Part shown: one piece after another, positions 10,883-19,338 of the stretch
How positions within the stretch are numbered: position 1 is the first letter of the stretch
Layout of the letters: each line of letters begins with the position of its first letter
Source: Mesorhizobium tamadayense
Lineage (GTDB): Bacteria; Pseudomonadota; Alphaproteobacteria; Rhizobiales; Rhizobiaceae
Assembly: GCF_003863365.1 (NCBI RefSeq)
Contig: NZ_RQXT01000001.1
Location: 124,001-188,000, forward strand
Length of the DNA: 64,000 nucleotides
Direction of reading: 5' to 3'
Notes under the pieces: model-generated
What the model saw: only the letters and a program-made list of their open reading frames with translations
Database searches by the model: none
What the model was told of the DNA's origin: nothing
Made by a program: the position numbers and the translations under genes

Positions 10883-10920
10883 GCATTGTTCCAACCGCCA
10901 AGCACCTTTCCTGGAATTGC
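10883..10920. repeat. Degenerate palindromic repeat
   Basis: The right arm TTTCCTGGAATTGC (10907-10920) matches the hairpin B family exactly, but the left arm (GCATTGTTCC) has decayed so the stem is poor. It lies between tetR and the phosphotransferase gene. Confidence 0.45.
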
Positions 10921-10978
10921 TCAGATCGCGCCCATGCCGACAGCGCAAGCGCGTGGCCCATTGCCCGGCTCTCCCTAT

Positions 10979-12037
10979 TCAAATCTTCTTGTCGATCAGG
11001 TCCACTGCAAGCGCGGCGAGCAGCTTCACCGCCTCGCCGTAGGTCCTTGCCTTTTCCGGATTGGAGGCGTTGCCGTCCAGCGCGCGGCGGTAGACGCCCT
11101 GGCAGATCGCCGCCAGCCGGAAGAAGGAGAAGGCGAGGAAGAACGTCCAGTTGCCGACGCCGCCGATACCACGCCGGCGGCAATAGGCGGCGACATAGGC
11201 TTCTTCGGAGGGCAAGCCGATTGCTGCGCGGTCGACGCCGCCGAGGCCGCGAAAGCCGGAGGCATGCGGCAGCCGCCACTGCATGCATTGATAGGCGAGG
11301 TCGGCAAAGGGATGGCCGAGCGTTGAAAGCTCCCAGTCGAGCACGGCAATGACCTTCGGCTCATCCTTGGCGAAAATCATGTTGTCCAGCCGGTAGTCGC
11401 CATGCACCAGCGAGACGCGGCCGCCATCGGCCGGCATGTGCGTTTCCAGCCAGGCAATCAGCCGGTCCATGTCGGCGATTACTTCCGTTTCGGAGGCGCG
11501 ATACTGGCTCGTCCAGCGGGCGAGCTGGCGCTCGAAATAGCTGCCGGGCTTGCCGAAATCGCTTAAGCCCACGGCCTCCACATCGACGTCGTGCAGGGCG
11601 GCCAGCGTCGCATTCATGGCGTCGTAGATCGCGGCCCGCTCGTCATTGCCGGATGCGTCCGGCAGGGACGGATCCCAAAAGATGCGCCCGTCGAGGAACT
11701 CCATGACATAGAACATGCGCCCGATCGGGGAGTCTTCGCCGGACAGGTGCAGCATGCGCGGCACCGGCACGGCCGTGCCGGCAAGCGCCTGCATGACCCG
11801 GAATTCGCGGTCGACCTGGTGCGCCGATTTCAAGAGCTGTCCCGGCGGTTTGGCGCGCAGCACGTAGCGGCCGCTGGCGGCGGTCAGGAGATAGGTCGGA
11901 TTCGACTGCCCGGACTTGAATTTCTCGATCGCGGAAAGTCCGGCAAAGCCCGAAATATGCGTTTCGAGGTATGGCGCAAGCGCCGACTTGTCGAGCTCAA
12001 GCGCCGACTTGTCGAGCGCGTTGGCGTCGCCACTCAT
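10979..12037 (-). CDS. ACAD10/LvaA-like phosphotransferase
   Basis: The product is 352 residues with an aminoglycoside-phosphotransferase fold. The catalytic loop HGDYRLDN is at residues 212-219 and the metal-binding LDWELSTLGHP at 233-243. This subgroup, found beside acyl-CoA dehydrogenases, corresponds to the kinase half of human ACAD10/11 and to LvaA of Pseudomonas putida, which phosphorylates 4-hydroxyacyl-CoA. It overlaps the upstream MaoC gene as ATGA. A tandem DNA repeat at 11988-12018 gives the N-terminal duplication LDKSALELDKSAL (residues 8-20), probably harmless. The specific substrate is inferred from family and context. Confidence 0.82.
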   Translation of the reverse strand: MSGDANALDKSALELDKSALAPYLETHISGFAGLSAIEKFKSGQSNPTYLLTAASGRYVLRAKPPGQLLKSAHQVDREFRVMQALAGTAVPVPRMLHLSGEDSPIGRMFYVMEFLDGRIFWDPSLPDASGNDERAAIYDAMNATLAALHDVDVEAVGLSDFGKPGSYFERQLARWTSQYRASETEVIADMDRLIAWLETHMPADGGRVSLVHGDYRLDNMIFAKDEPKVIAVLDWELSTLGHPFADLAYQCMQWRLPHASGFRGLGGVDRAAIGLPSEEAYVAAYCRRRGIGGVGNWTFFLAFSFFRLAAICQGVYRRALDGNASNPEKARTYGEAVKLLAALAVDLIDKKI

Positions 12038-12513
12038 GCGGTCTCGGGCTGGCGCTCGATCAGCGTGAGCGTCAGCCAGCGCGCGGTCAGCGCCGGCTTC
12101 TTCGATCCCTCGATCTCGATGGTCACGTCATGCGCCGTCTGCACCCAGCCAGACGGCCTGACCTTGACGTCGGCCAGGACGAAATGCGTGCGGATGCGCG
12201 AGCCGGTCTTCACCGGCGCCAGGAAGCGCAGCGTGTCGAAGCCGTGGTTGACGCCCATCTTGGTGTTCTCGATCGGCGGCATGGTCTCGAAGGTCATGGC
12301 CGACAGCAGCGACAGCGACAGGAAGCCGTGCGCGATGGTGCCGCCGAACGGCGTCTCGCGTGCGGCGCGCTCCGGATCGCAATGGATGAACTGGTGATCG
12401 TCGGTGGCGTCGGCGAACTGGTCGATCATGCGCTGCGTCACCGTGCGCCAGGGCGAGACGCCGACTTCCTTGCCGACGCTAGCCAGAAGCGTATCGAGAC
12501 TGATCGGTTCCAC
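12034..12513 (-). CDS. MaoC-like (R)-enoyl-CoA hydratase
   Basis: The product is 159 residues with a single hot-dog fold. The hydratase-2 motif with Asp39 and His44 lies in ATDDHQFIHCDPERA, followed by FGGTIAHGFLSLSL. Such enzymes add water to trans-2-enoyl-CoA. The start is GTG 12513 with GGAGG nine bases upstream. It is the middle gene of SDR-MaoC-phosphotransferase, coupled by overlap to the kinase gene, so it probably acts in the same acyl-CoA pathway. Confidence 0.85.
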   Translation of the reverse strand: MEPISLDTLLASVGKEVGVSPWRTVTQRMIDQFADATDDHQFIHCDPERAARETPFGGTIAHGFLSLSLLSAMTFETMPPIENTKMGVNHGFDTLRFLAPVKTGSRIRTHFVLADVKVRPSGWVQTAHDVTIEIEGSKKPALTARWLTLTLIERQPETA

Positions 12514-12552
12514 GCTGATGTCCTCCGCAGCCCCGCCCTGATGGCGAGCGCC

Positions 12553-13368
12553 TTATTCCTTGAACAATGTCATCCCGTGCTGCACCGACTCGCCACCGTC
12601 GATCGGCAGGATGGCGCCTGTGACATAGCTTCCGGCACGGCTGCACAAATAGAGCGTTGCGCCGGCAATGTCATCCGCCACACCGATGCGGCCGAGCGGA
12701 ACGTGGTTACCGACATGTTTCGCCTGCTCCTCGGTGGCGGTGGCAAAGGCCGTCATCCGGCTCTGGAACGGGCCGGGCGCAAAGGCATTGACTGTGATGC
12801 GGCGGGCGGCGAACTCGAGCGCCAGCGTGCGCGTCAGGTGATGCACCGCAGCCTTGGAGGCGGTGTAGGAGTAGGCATCATCGGCCAGCGGCTGTGTGCC
12901 CATCACCGAGCCCAGATTGATCACGCGGGCAGGATCCTCGTCGCTTGCGGCGGCATCGAGGAGCGGCAGGAGCTCGCGCGTCAGGTGGAAGACGGCGGTG
13001 ACGTTGACGTCGAACACCTTGGCCCAGGCGTGATAGGGAAACTCCTCCAGCGGCGCGCCCCAGGAAATGCCGGCATTGTTGACCAGGATGTGCAGCCGGT
13101 CCGTGCGCAGCTTGACCTCCGCGACCAGCGCGGCGATGCCTGCTTCGCTGGACACGTCGCCGGCAAAGCCCTCGGCGCGGCCGGCGCCGCCCTGCGCGTT
13201 GAGCTCGCCGGCGACCCGGATGCAGTCCTCGCCCTTGCGCGAGGCGATCATCACGGTGGCGCCGGCCCGCACCAGTCCGGTCGCGATCATGCGGCCGATG
13301 CCGGTTGCGGCACCGGTCACAAGCGCTGTCTTGCCGGAGACCGAGAACAACTTGTCGAGATAGCTCAT
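12553..13368 (-). CDS. SDR family oxidoreductase, RhlG-like
   Basis: The product is 271 residues. TGAATGIG is at 18-25, NNAG at 97-100, catalytic Ser154, Tyr168 and Lys172. ATG 13368 has GGAGG six bases upstream. The long form with INLGSVMG and YTASKAAVHHLTR resembles RhlG-type beta-ketoacyl reductases. It is the first gene of the minus-strand operon and diverges from the acyl-CoA dehydrogenase gene across a 118-bp promoter region. In the P. putida lva operon an SDR (LvaD) also accompanies the kinase and dehydrogenase. Confidence 0.83.
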   Translation of the reverse strand: MSYLDKLFSVSGKTALVTGAATGIGRMIATGLVRAGATVMIASRKGEDCIRVAGELNAQGGAGRAEGFAGDVSSEAGIAALVAEVKLRTDRLHILVNNAGISWGAPLEEFPYHAWAKVFDVNVTAVFHLTRELLPLLDAAASDEDPARVINLGSVMGTQPLADDAYSYTASKAAVHHLTRTLALEFAARRITVNAFAPGPFQSRMTAFATATEEQAKHVGNHVPLGRIGVADDIAGATLYLCSRAGSYVTGAILPIDGGESVQHGMTLFKE

Positions 13369-13486
13369 CGCATTCCTCCACGTGCCTCGTTCCGGCCGGA
13401 GCCGAAGGACTCGCGTTGACAAGGCTAGCCGAAGTACGGTCATCCTTGCCACGGGTAAAGATGCATCTGCGAAAGGGCCGGAACCG

Positions 13487-14728
13487 ATGGCGGACATGAA
13501 CCTCGGCATGACCGAGCGGCTGAGGCCGATCCATCAGCGCGTGGCCGCGATGGTGCGCGACGAGATCGCGCCGCTCGGCGAGGAGTTCCTCGCCGAGGTC
13601 GGCAGGAACGGCGACCGCTGGGCCTACACGGCCAGACAGACCGAGATCCTCGAAGGGCTGAAGAGGACGGCGCGGGAGCGCGGCCTGTGGAATTTCTGGC
13701 TCACCGATTCCAAGCGCGGCTACGGCCTGTCGACGGTCGAATACGCCTATCTGGCGGAGGAGATGGGCAGGGCGCATCTCGGCGCCGAGACCTTCAACTG
13801 CTCGGCGCCCGACACCGGCAACATGGAAGTGCTTGAGCGCTACGGCTCGGAACAGCATAAGCAACAATGGCTGGAGCCGCTGCTCGACGGCAGGATCCGT
13901 TCGGCCTATTTGATGACCGAGCCGGACGTCGCCTCATCGGACGCCACCAACATTTCGATGCGCTGCGAGCGGCGCGGCGACGATTATGTGCTGAACGGCG
14001 AGAAATGGTGGGCCTCGGGCGCCGGCGACCCGCGCTGCGCCATCTACATCGTCATGGTCAGGACAGGCTCGGACGAGGGGCCGCAGCATCGCCGGCATTC
14101 GATGATCCTGGTGCCGGCGGACAGCAAGGGCATCACCAAGCTCCGGCCCATGCAGGTCTATGGCGACGACGACGCGCCGCACGGCCATATGCATCTGAGG
14201 TTCGAGAATGTGCGGGTGCCGGCGGCGAACCTGATCCTCGGCGAGGGCAGGGGCTTCGAGATCGCGCAGGGGAGGCTGGGGCCTGGCCGCATCCATCACT
14301 GCATGCGCGCCATCGGCCAGGCCGAGATGGCGCTGGAGATGCTGTGCCAGCGCTCGGTGCGGCGCGAGGCTTTCGGCCAGCCGCTGGCCAAGCTCGGCGC
14401 CAATTTCGACATCATCGCCGAATGCCGCATGGAGATCGAGATGGCGAGGCTGCTCTGCCTGAAGGCGGCATGGATGATCGATCAGGGCGATGCGCGCGCC
14501 GCCGCGCCCTGGATCAGCCAGGTCAAGGTCGTCGCGCCACGCGTCGCGCTCAAGGTGACGGACGAGGCGGTGCAGATGTTCGGCGCGCAAGGCATCAGCC
14601 AGGACACGCCGCTCGCCCGTTCGTGGACGCATCTGAGAACCCTGCGGCTTGCCGATGGGCCGGATGCTGTGCACCGGCGGCAGGTGGCACGCGCCGAGCT
14701 CAGGAAATACACGCAGGAGAAGGTCTGA
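13487..14728 (+). CDS. Acyl-CoA dehydrogenase, ACAD10/11 type
   Basis: The product is 413 residues, a cytoplasmic FAD enzyme of acyl-CoA dehydrogenase fold. The helical N-domain, beta middle domain (MTEPDVASSDATN near residues 140-155, KWWASGAGDP near 175) and C-domain are all present. RLGPGRIHHCMRAIG and DTPLARSWTHLRTLRLADGP are characteristic of ACAD10/11-like and LvaC-like proteins. The start ATG 13487 (MADMNLGM) fits the domain boundary. The MDR gene follows after 5 bp. In the related systems this enzyme works after the kinase on 4-phosphoacyl-CoA. Confidence 0.88.
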   Translation: MADMNLGMTERLRPIHQRVAAMVRDEIAPLGEEFLAEVGRNGDRWAYTARQTEILEGLKRTARERGLWNFWLTDSKRGYGLSTVEYAYLAEEMGRAHLGAETFNCSAPDTGNMEVLERYGSEQHKQQWLEPLLDGRIRSAYLMTEPDVASSDATNISMRCERRGDDYVLNGEKWWASGAGDPRCAIYIVMVRTGSDEGPQHRRHSMILVPADSKGITKLRPMQVYGDDDAPHGHMHLRFENVRVPAANLILGEGRGFEIAQGRLGPGRIHHCMRAIGQAEMALEMLCQRSVRREAFGQPLAKLGANFDIIAECRMEIEMARLLCLKAAWMIDQGDARAAAPWISQVKVVAPRVALKVTDEAVQMFGAQGISQDTPLARSWTHLRTLRLADGPDAVHRRQVARAELRKYTQEKV

Positions 14729-14733
14729 CCACC

Positions 14734-15771
14734 GTGGCGCTTCCGTCGGAAATGAAGGCCTTGCTGCTCATCGGCGACGGCTACACCAAGACACCCTCGG
14801 CCGGCGTGCTGGAAGCGATGGAGCCCTATCTTCGGCCGGGCACTATCGCTGTGCCCGCGCCCGGCCCGACGCAGGCGCTGATCAAGGTCAGCCTCGCCCC
14901 GATCAACCCGTCCGATATCGTCTTCATCAAGGGGCAATACGGCCAGCCGCGCGTGAAGGGCCGGCCGGCAGGCTTCGAGGGCGTCGGCATCGTCGTCGCG
15001 ACCGGTGACGACCCGTACGCAAAAAGCCTTGCGGGCAAGCGCGTCGCCTTCGCCACAGGCGTGTCGAACTGGGGTTCTTGGTCCGAATACGCGGTGGCGG
15101 AGGCGGCGTCTTGCATTCCGCTGCTCGACACCGTGCGCGACGAAGATGCTGCTGCGATGATCGTCAATCCGCTGACCGCGCTCGCGATGTTCGACATCGT
15201 CAAGCAGGAAGGCGAGAAGGCGTTCATCATGACCGCCGGCGCCAGCCAGCTTTGCAAGCTGATCATCGGCCTGGCGAACGAGGAAGGTTTTCGGCCGATC
15301 GTCACCGTGCGCCGCGACGAGCAGATGCCGCTATTGAAGGAACTGGGCGTCGCACATGTGCTCAACGAGAACGCGGCCGATTTCGAGGCTGCGCTGCGCG
15401 AGGTGCTGAATGCCGAGCAGCCGCGCATCTTCCTGGACGCAGTGACCGGGCCGCTGGCCTCGGCCATCTTCAGCGCCATGCCGAAACGTTCGCGCTGGAT
15501 CGTCTATGGAAGGCTCGATGTGGAGCCTACGGTGATCCGCGAGCCCGGCCAACTGATCTTCCAGCACAAGCGCATCGAGGGCTTCTGGCTGGCCGAATGG
15601 ATGCGTGCGTTTCGCGACCGGATCGGCCCGGCCGTGCTGGCAGCGCAGAAGCGCTTTTCCGACGGGCGCTGGTCGACCGACGTGACGGCGGTGGTGCCGC
15701 TGGACGAGGCGATGGTAAAGTTGCCTGCGGAACTGGCCAAGCCCAATGGGAAGGTGTTCATCAAGCCGTGA
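14734..15771 (+). CDS. Medium-chain dehydrogenase/reductase (enoyl reductase-like)
   Basis: The product is 345 residues. It has the quinone-oxidoreductase/MECR-like MDR fold, with an N-terminal GroES-like domain (LAPINPSDIVFIKGQYG, about residues 50-66) and a Rossmann domain. No zinc-binding Cys cluster is seen, so it is probably a zinc-free NADPH enzyme such as an enoyl-thioester reductase. The start GTG 14734 was preferred because AAGG lies upstream; ATG 14752 is an alternative. It forms a two-gene operon with the acyl-CoA dehydrogenase. Its role in the pathway is not determined. Confidence 0.78.
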   Translation: MALPSEMKALLLIGDGYTKTPSAGVLEAMEPYLRPGTIAVPAPGPTQALIKVSLAPINPSDIVFIKGQYGQPRVKGRPAGFEGVGIVVATGDDPYAKSLAGKRVAFATGVSNWGSWSEYAVAEAASCIPLLDTVRDEDAAAMIVNPLTALAMFDIVKQEGEKAFIMTAGASQLCKLIIGLANEEGFRPIVTVRRDEQMPLLKELGVAHVLNENAADFEAALREVLNAEQPRIFLDAVTGPLASAIFSAMPKRSRWIVYGRLDVEPTVIREPGQLIFQHKRIEGFWLAEWMRAFRDRIGPAVLAAQKRFSDGRWSTDVTAVVPLDEAMVKLPAELAKPNGKVFIKP

Positions 15772-15799
15772 CTTTGCCCTGCCCCTTGCAGGGAGGATC

Positions 15800-15823
15800 G
15801 GCGAAAGACCATGGTCTTTCGCC
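15800..15823. terminator. Perfect 24-bp palindrome between convergent genes
   Basis: GGCGAAAGACCATGGTCTTTCGCC is fully self-complementary and lies between the ends of the MDR and RpiR genes. It could act as a bidirectional terminator, although no T-run follows. It is embedded in GC-rich sequence (CCCCTTGCAGGGAGG before, GGGGGTGGGGG after) typical of rhizobial intergenic repeats. Confidence 0.5.
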
Positions 15824-15883
15824 GGGGGTGGGGGCCTGGCAGGACGGTTGCCGTGAACGCTCCGCCATTCTCCGAACCTGCGG

Positions 15884-16711
15884 TCAACGCAGGCTCTCCA
15901 GGTCGCGGATGCGCTTGGCGCCGGCGGCTTCGAGCTGCCGCGTGACCGCGCCGATCAGCGTTTCGGCGACGACGAAGAGGGCGGCGGACGAATCCCAGGC
16001 CGAAGGCACGGCGGTACGCCCGGCGATCACATGGCGGGCGAAGCGGGCGATCGGCGAAAGCCACTGGTCGGTGAAGAGCACGATCTGCACGCCGCGATCA
16101 TGCGCTTTCTCGGCGAAGCGGAGCAGGCTCTCCTGGTAGCGCCTTATGTCGAAGATCACCAGCACGTCGCGCTTGCCCATGTCGATCAGCCGGTCGCGCC
16201 AGATGCTCTCCTGGCCGGCGAGGTGGTAGACGTCCGGCTGGATGATGGCGAGGTGGGCGGCCATGTAGCGCGCCAGCGGGTCAGTGAAGCGGCCGCCGAT
16301 CAGGAAGGTCTTGCCGCGGCGCTCGGCAAGTGTCGCGGCGATGTCGGCCAGCTGCTTGTCGGACAGGTGCCGGAACGTCTCGCGCATGTTGTCGAGCGTC
16401 GCCTCCAGCATCGGCGAGACAGCACCGCCGCCGGGCGACGCCGGATTGAGGGTGCGCGATGCGGGAGACTGCAATTGCGCAGCCAGCTCATCCTGCAGCG
16501 CCGACTGGAATTCGGGATAGTTCTGGAAGCCCAATCTCGCGACGAAACGCAGGATCGTCGGTGATGAAACCCCCGCCGCCGTCGAGAACTCGGCCACCGT
16601 CTTCAGCCCGGTCAGCGGATAGTTGGCAATCAGCGTCTGCGCGGCGCGGCGCTCGCCCGCCGGCATGGCGCCGATGCGGTCCGAGATCAGTTCGGCAATG
16701 CTGGAAATCAT
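15884..16711 (-). CDS. MurR/RpiR family regulator
   Basis: The product is 275 residues from ATG 16711, preceded by GGGGA. The N-terminal HTH_6 domain spans about 1-77 (TVAEFSTAAGVSSPTILRFV). A SIS domain (about 125-255) is expected to bind a phosphosugar or related effector. The gene diverges from the amidohydrolase-permease-ligase genes across a 145-bp region, so it most probably controls them. Upstream in-frame codons exist but do not resemble the family. Confidence 0.87.
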   Translation of the reverse strand: MISSIAELISDRIGAMPAGERRAAQTLIANYPLTGLKTVAEFSTAAGVSSPTILRFVARLGFQNYPEFQSALQDELAAQLQSPASRTLNPASPGGGAVSPMLEATLDNMRETFRHLSDKQLADIAATLAERRGKTFLIGGRFTDPLARYMAAHLAIIQPDVYHLAGQESIWRDRLIDMGKRDVLVIFDIRRYQESLLRFAEKAHDRGVQIVLFTDQWLSPIARFARHVIAGRTAVPSAWDSSAALFVVAETLIGAVTRQLEAAGAKRIRDLESLR

Positions 16712-16760
16712 CGTTTTCCCCACCCTTGGCCCGGTCGACGCCGTTTTACCGAATTCGCGT

Positions 16761-16787
16761 TTGACAAAGCCAGACAAAGTGTATGAA
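16761..16787 (+). promoter_or_regulatory. Candidate promoter of the gamma-glutamyl operon
   Basis: TTGACA (16761-16766) and TATGAA (16782-16787) are separated by 15 bases, short of ideal, in the only AT-rich stretch between the divergent genes. The start codon is 70 bp downstream. No clear RpiR operator palindrome stands out. Confidence 0.35.
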
Positions 16788-16856
16788 ATCATCCACCGGG
16801 ACGCAATGAGACAAAATACGTAACATAAGATACAGCGCTCCCCAGGGGACGGCAGT

Positions 16857-17675
16857 ATGGAGAAAGCACGGCCCGCCAGCCTTGCACCGTCTGAGACCGT
16901 GAGGGTAACCAACCCCGGCGGGACCAGCCCCTTTGTCTTGACTTGCGACCACGCTTCGAACTTCCTGCCCTCCGAATTCGGCACGCTCGGCCTGCCCGTC
17001 GAGCATCTTTCCCGGCACATCGCCTGGGATCCTGGCGCGCTTCCCGTGGCCAGCCGCATGGCCACCGCGCTCGACGCTACGCTGGTTGAAACTTGCATCT
17101 CGCGCCTCGTCATCGACTGCAACCGGCCGCTCGACGCGCCGGATCTCGTGCCGCCGGTCAGCGAAACGACGGCCATTCCCGGTAATTCAGGCCTGTCCGA
17201 CAAGCAACGCGCCGCGCGGATCGACCTGGCGTGGCGTCCGTTTCATGACACGATCGCTGAGATCATCGATCGGCGGCTGGCACGTGGCCAGGAGACGCGG
17301 CTGGTGTCGGTGCACTCCTTCACGCCGGTCTACAGAGGCAAGAGCCGGCCCTGGCATATCGGCATCATCCACGACGACGACCGCAGATTGGCGGCGCCGC
17401 TGATATCGGCACTGCAGCGGCTTGCAGGCGTCACCGTCGGCGTCAACGAACCCTATTCGCCGGCCGACCGCGTCTATTTCACGCTGGAACGGCATGCGCG
17501 CTCGCGCGGCCTTGCCTGCGCGATGATCGAAATCCGCAACGATGAAATCTCCGGCGAGATCGGGCAGCGGAAATGGGCGGATCTGCTCACAGGCATATTT
17601 TCGAATCTGGAGCCCGAGGAGGCCAGGGGCTCCCGACAACGCGCAATGGGAAAGTCAGTACAGTCGGCCAGCTAA
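16857..17675 (+). CDS. N-formylglutamate amidohydrolase family protein
   Basis: The product is 272 residues. It contains family motifs: CDHASNFLP near residue 29, VIDCNRP near 87, a VSVHSFTPVY segment near 150, and IEIRND near 222. Family members hydrolyse N-formylglutamate to formate and glutamate in histidine catabolism, but no hut genes are nearby. Next to a gamma-glutamyl ligase and two dehydrogenases, release of glutamate from a gamma-glutamyl or N-acyl intermediate is an alternative. It is the first gene of the operon, 21 bp before the permease gene. A distant paralogue is at 48853-49794. Confidence 0.8.
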   Translation: MEKARPASLAPSETVRVTNPGGTSPFVLTCDHASNFLPSEFGTLGLPVEHLSRHIAWDPGALPVASRMATALDATLVETCISRLVIDCNRPLDAPDLVPPVSETTAIPGNSGLSDKQRAARIDLAWRPFHDTIAEIIDRRLARGQETRLVSVHSFTPVYRGKSRPWHIGIIHDDDRRLAAPLISALQRLAGVTVGVNEPYSPADRVYFTLERHARSRGLACAMIEIRNDEISGEIGQRKWADLLTGIFSNLEPEEARGSRQRAMGKSVQSAS

Positions 17676-17696
17676 GAACCATAGGGGACTTCCAAC

Positions 17697-19253
17697 ATGA
17701 CAACACCGGACTATACGGACGTCGATAAGCAGGAGGACATAAAGGTCCTCCACAGCATGGGCTATGCCCAGGAACTGGAACGGCGCCTGAGCCGCTTCTC
17801 GAATTTCGCGGTTTCCTTCTCCATCATCTGCATCCTGTCCGGCGGCATCAACTCGCTGGCGCAGGCGACCTCTGGCGCCGGCGGTATCGGCATCGGCATC
17901 GGCTGGCTGGTCGGCTGTTTCGTGTCGCTCACCTTCGCGGTCGCGATGTCGCAGATCAGCTCCGCCTATCCGACGGCCGGCGGCCTCTATCACTGGGGCT
18001 CTATCCTCGGCAATCGCGGCACCGGCTGGGTAACGGCCTGGCTCAACCTGCTCGGCCTGATCACCGTGCTCGGCGCCATCAATGTCGGCACCTGGACGTT
18101 CTTCGTCGGCGCTTTCGGGCCGACGCTGGGCATCGAGGGCACGCTGACCAACCAGATGATCTTCCTGATCATCATCACCGGCGCGCAGGCGTTGATCAAC
18201 CACCTCGGCATCAAGCTGACGGCGAAGCTCACCGACTTCTCGGGATACCTGATCTTCTTCGGCTCGATCCTGATCGCGGCGGTCTGCCTGCTTTCGGCCG
18301 AGACCTGGGACTTCAGCCGTCTCTTCACCTTCCACAACTACTCCGGCGATGCGGGCAACGGTGTGTGGCCATCGGTGTCGAATGCCTGGGTGTTTGCGCT
18401 CGGTCTCCTGCTGCCGATCTACACGATCACCGGCTATGACGCCTCGGCGCACACCTCGGAGGAAACCATCAAAGCGGCTTCCTCCGTGCCGCGCGCGATG
18501 GTGATGTCGGTCATCTGGTCGGCGCTGTTCGGCTATCTGTTCCTGGCCGCCTTCATCCTGATGATCCCAAACATGGACGATGCCGCCAAGCAGGGTTGGA
18601 ACGTGTTCTTCTGGGCCTTCGACCAGCGCGTCGGCACCGGGCTCAAGGAGTTCGTCTACCTGGTCGTGTTCCTGGCGCAGCTGCTGTGCGGCCTCGCCAC
18701 CGTCACCTCGGCCTCGCGCATGATCTTCGCCTTCTCGCGCGACGGCGGCCTGCCGGGCTCGTCGGCGCTTTCCAAGGTCAGCCCGACCTATCGCACGCCG
18801 GTGGCGGCGATCTGGACGGCGTCGATCCTGTCGGTGCTGTTCGTGTGGGGCTCGACGGTGGTCTCGGTCGCCGGCACCTCGGCCTACACGATCGTGGTCT
18901 CCTGCACCGTTATCTTCCTGTTCCTCTCCTTCACCGTGCCGATCGTGCTCGGCATGGCGGCGTGGGGAACGCCGAAGTGGGACAAGATGGGCCCGTGGAA
19001 CATGGGACGCGGCCTGTTCATGCTGTTCTCGGTCCTGTCGCTGGTGTCGATGATCCTGATCTTCGTCATCGGCATCCAGCCGCCGAACGACTGGGCGCTC
19101 TACATCACCGTCGGCTTCTTCATCCTGACGGCGATCGTCTGGTTCGCCTTCGAGCGCAATCGCTTCCAGGGCCCACCGCTCGGCGACATCATCGCGGCGC
19201 GCCAGGCGGCGATCAAGGCGGCAGAGCAGGCGGTCGGCGAGACCGGCCACTGA
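17697..19253 (+). CDS. APC-family amino acid/amine permease
   Basis: The product is 518 residues with about 12 hydrophobic segments, an inner-membrane secondary transporter. The first helix LSGGINSLAQATSGAG, the QISSAYPTAGGLYHW motif near residue 85 and the mid-protein TGYDASAHTSEET match the GABA/choline (ACT) branch of the APC superfamily. Members move amino acids, GABA or choline-like amines. Its place before the ligase gene suggests it brings in the amine substrate. Confidence 0.87.
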   Translation: MTTPDYTDVDKQEDIKVLHSMGYAQELERRLSRFSNFAVSFSIICILSGGINSLAQATSGAGGIGIGIGWLVGCFVSLTFAVAMSQISSAYPTAGGLYHWGSILGNRGTGWVTAWLNLLGLITVLGAINVGTWTFFVGAFGPTLGIEGTLTNQMIFLIIITGAQALINHLGIKLTAKLTDFSGYLIFFGSILIAAVCLLSAETWDFSRLFTFHNYSGDAGNGVWPSVSNAWVFALGLLLPIYTITGYDASAHTSEETIKAASSVPRAMVMSVIWSALFGYLFLAAFILMIPNMDDAAKQGWNVFFWAFDQRVGTGLKEFVYLVVFLAQLLCGLATVTSASRMIFAFSRDGGLPGSSALSKVSPTYRTPVAAIWTASILSVLFVWGSTVVSVAGTSAYTIVVSCTVIFLFLSFTVPIVLGMAAWGTPKWDKMGPWNMGRGLFMLFSVLSLVSMILIFVIGIQPPNDWALYITVGFFILTAIVWFAFERNRFQGPPLGDIIAARQAAIKAAEQAVGETGH

Positions 19254-19338
19254 TACTTCGCTTCACGACCATGACCGGCATCGCGCCGGCCATGGTCGAG
19301 TTTCTCCTTCAATCGACCAGCACTGGAGCGCCAAAGGA

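Noticed and set aside
11988..12018. A tandem DNA repeat suspected to mark a mobile element
   Set aside because: It lies inside the phosphotransferase reading frame and only duplicates a few N-terminal residues, so it is ordinary slippage.
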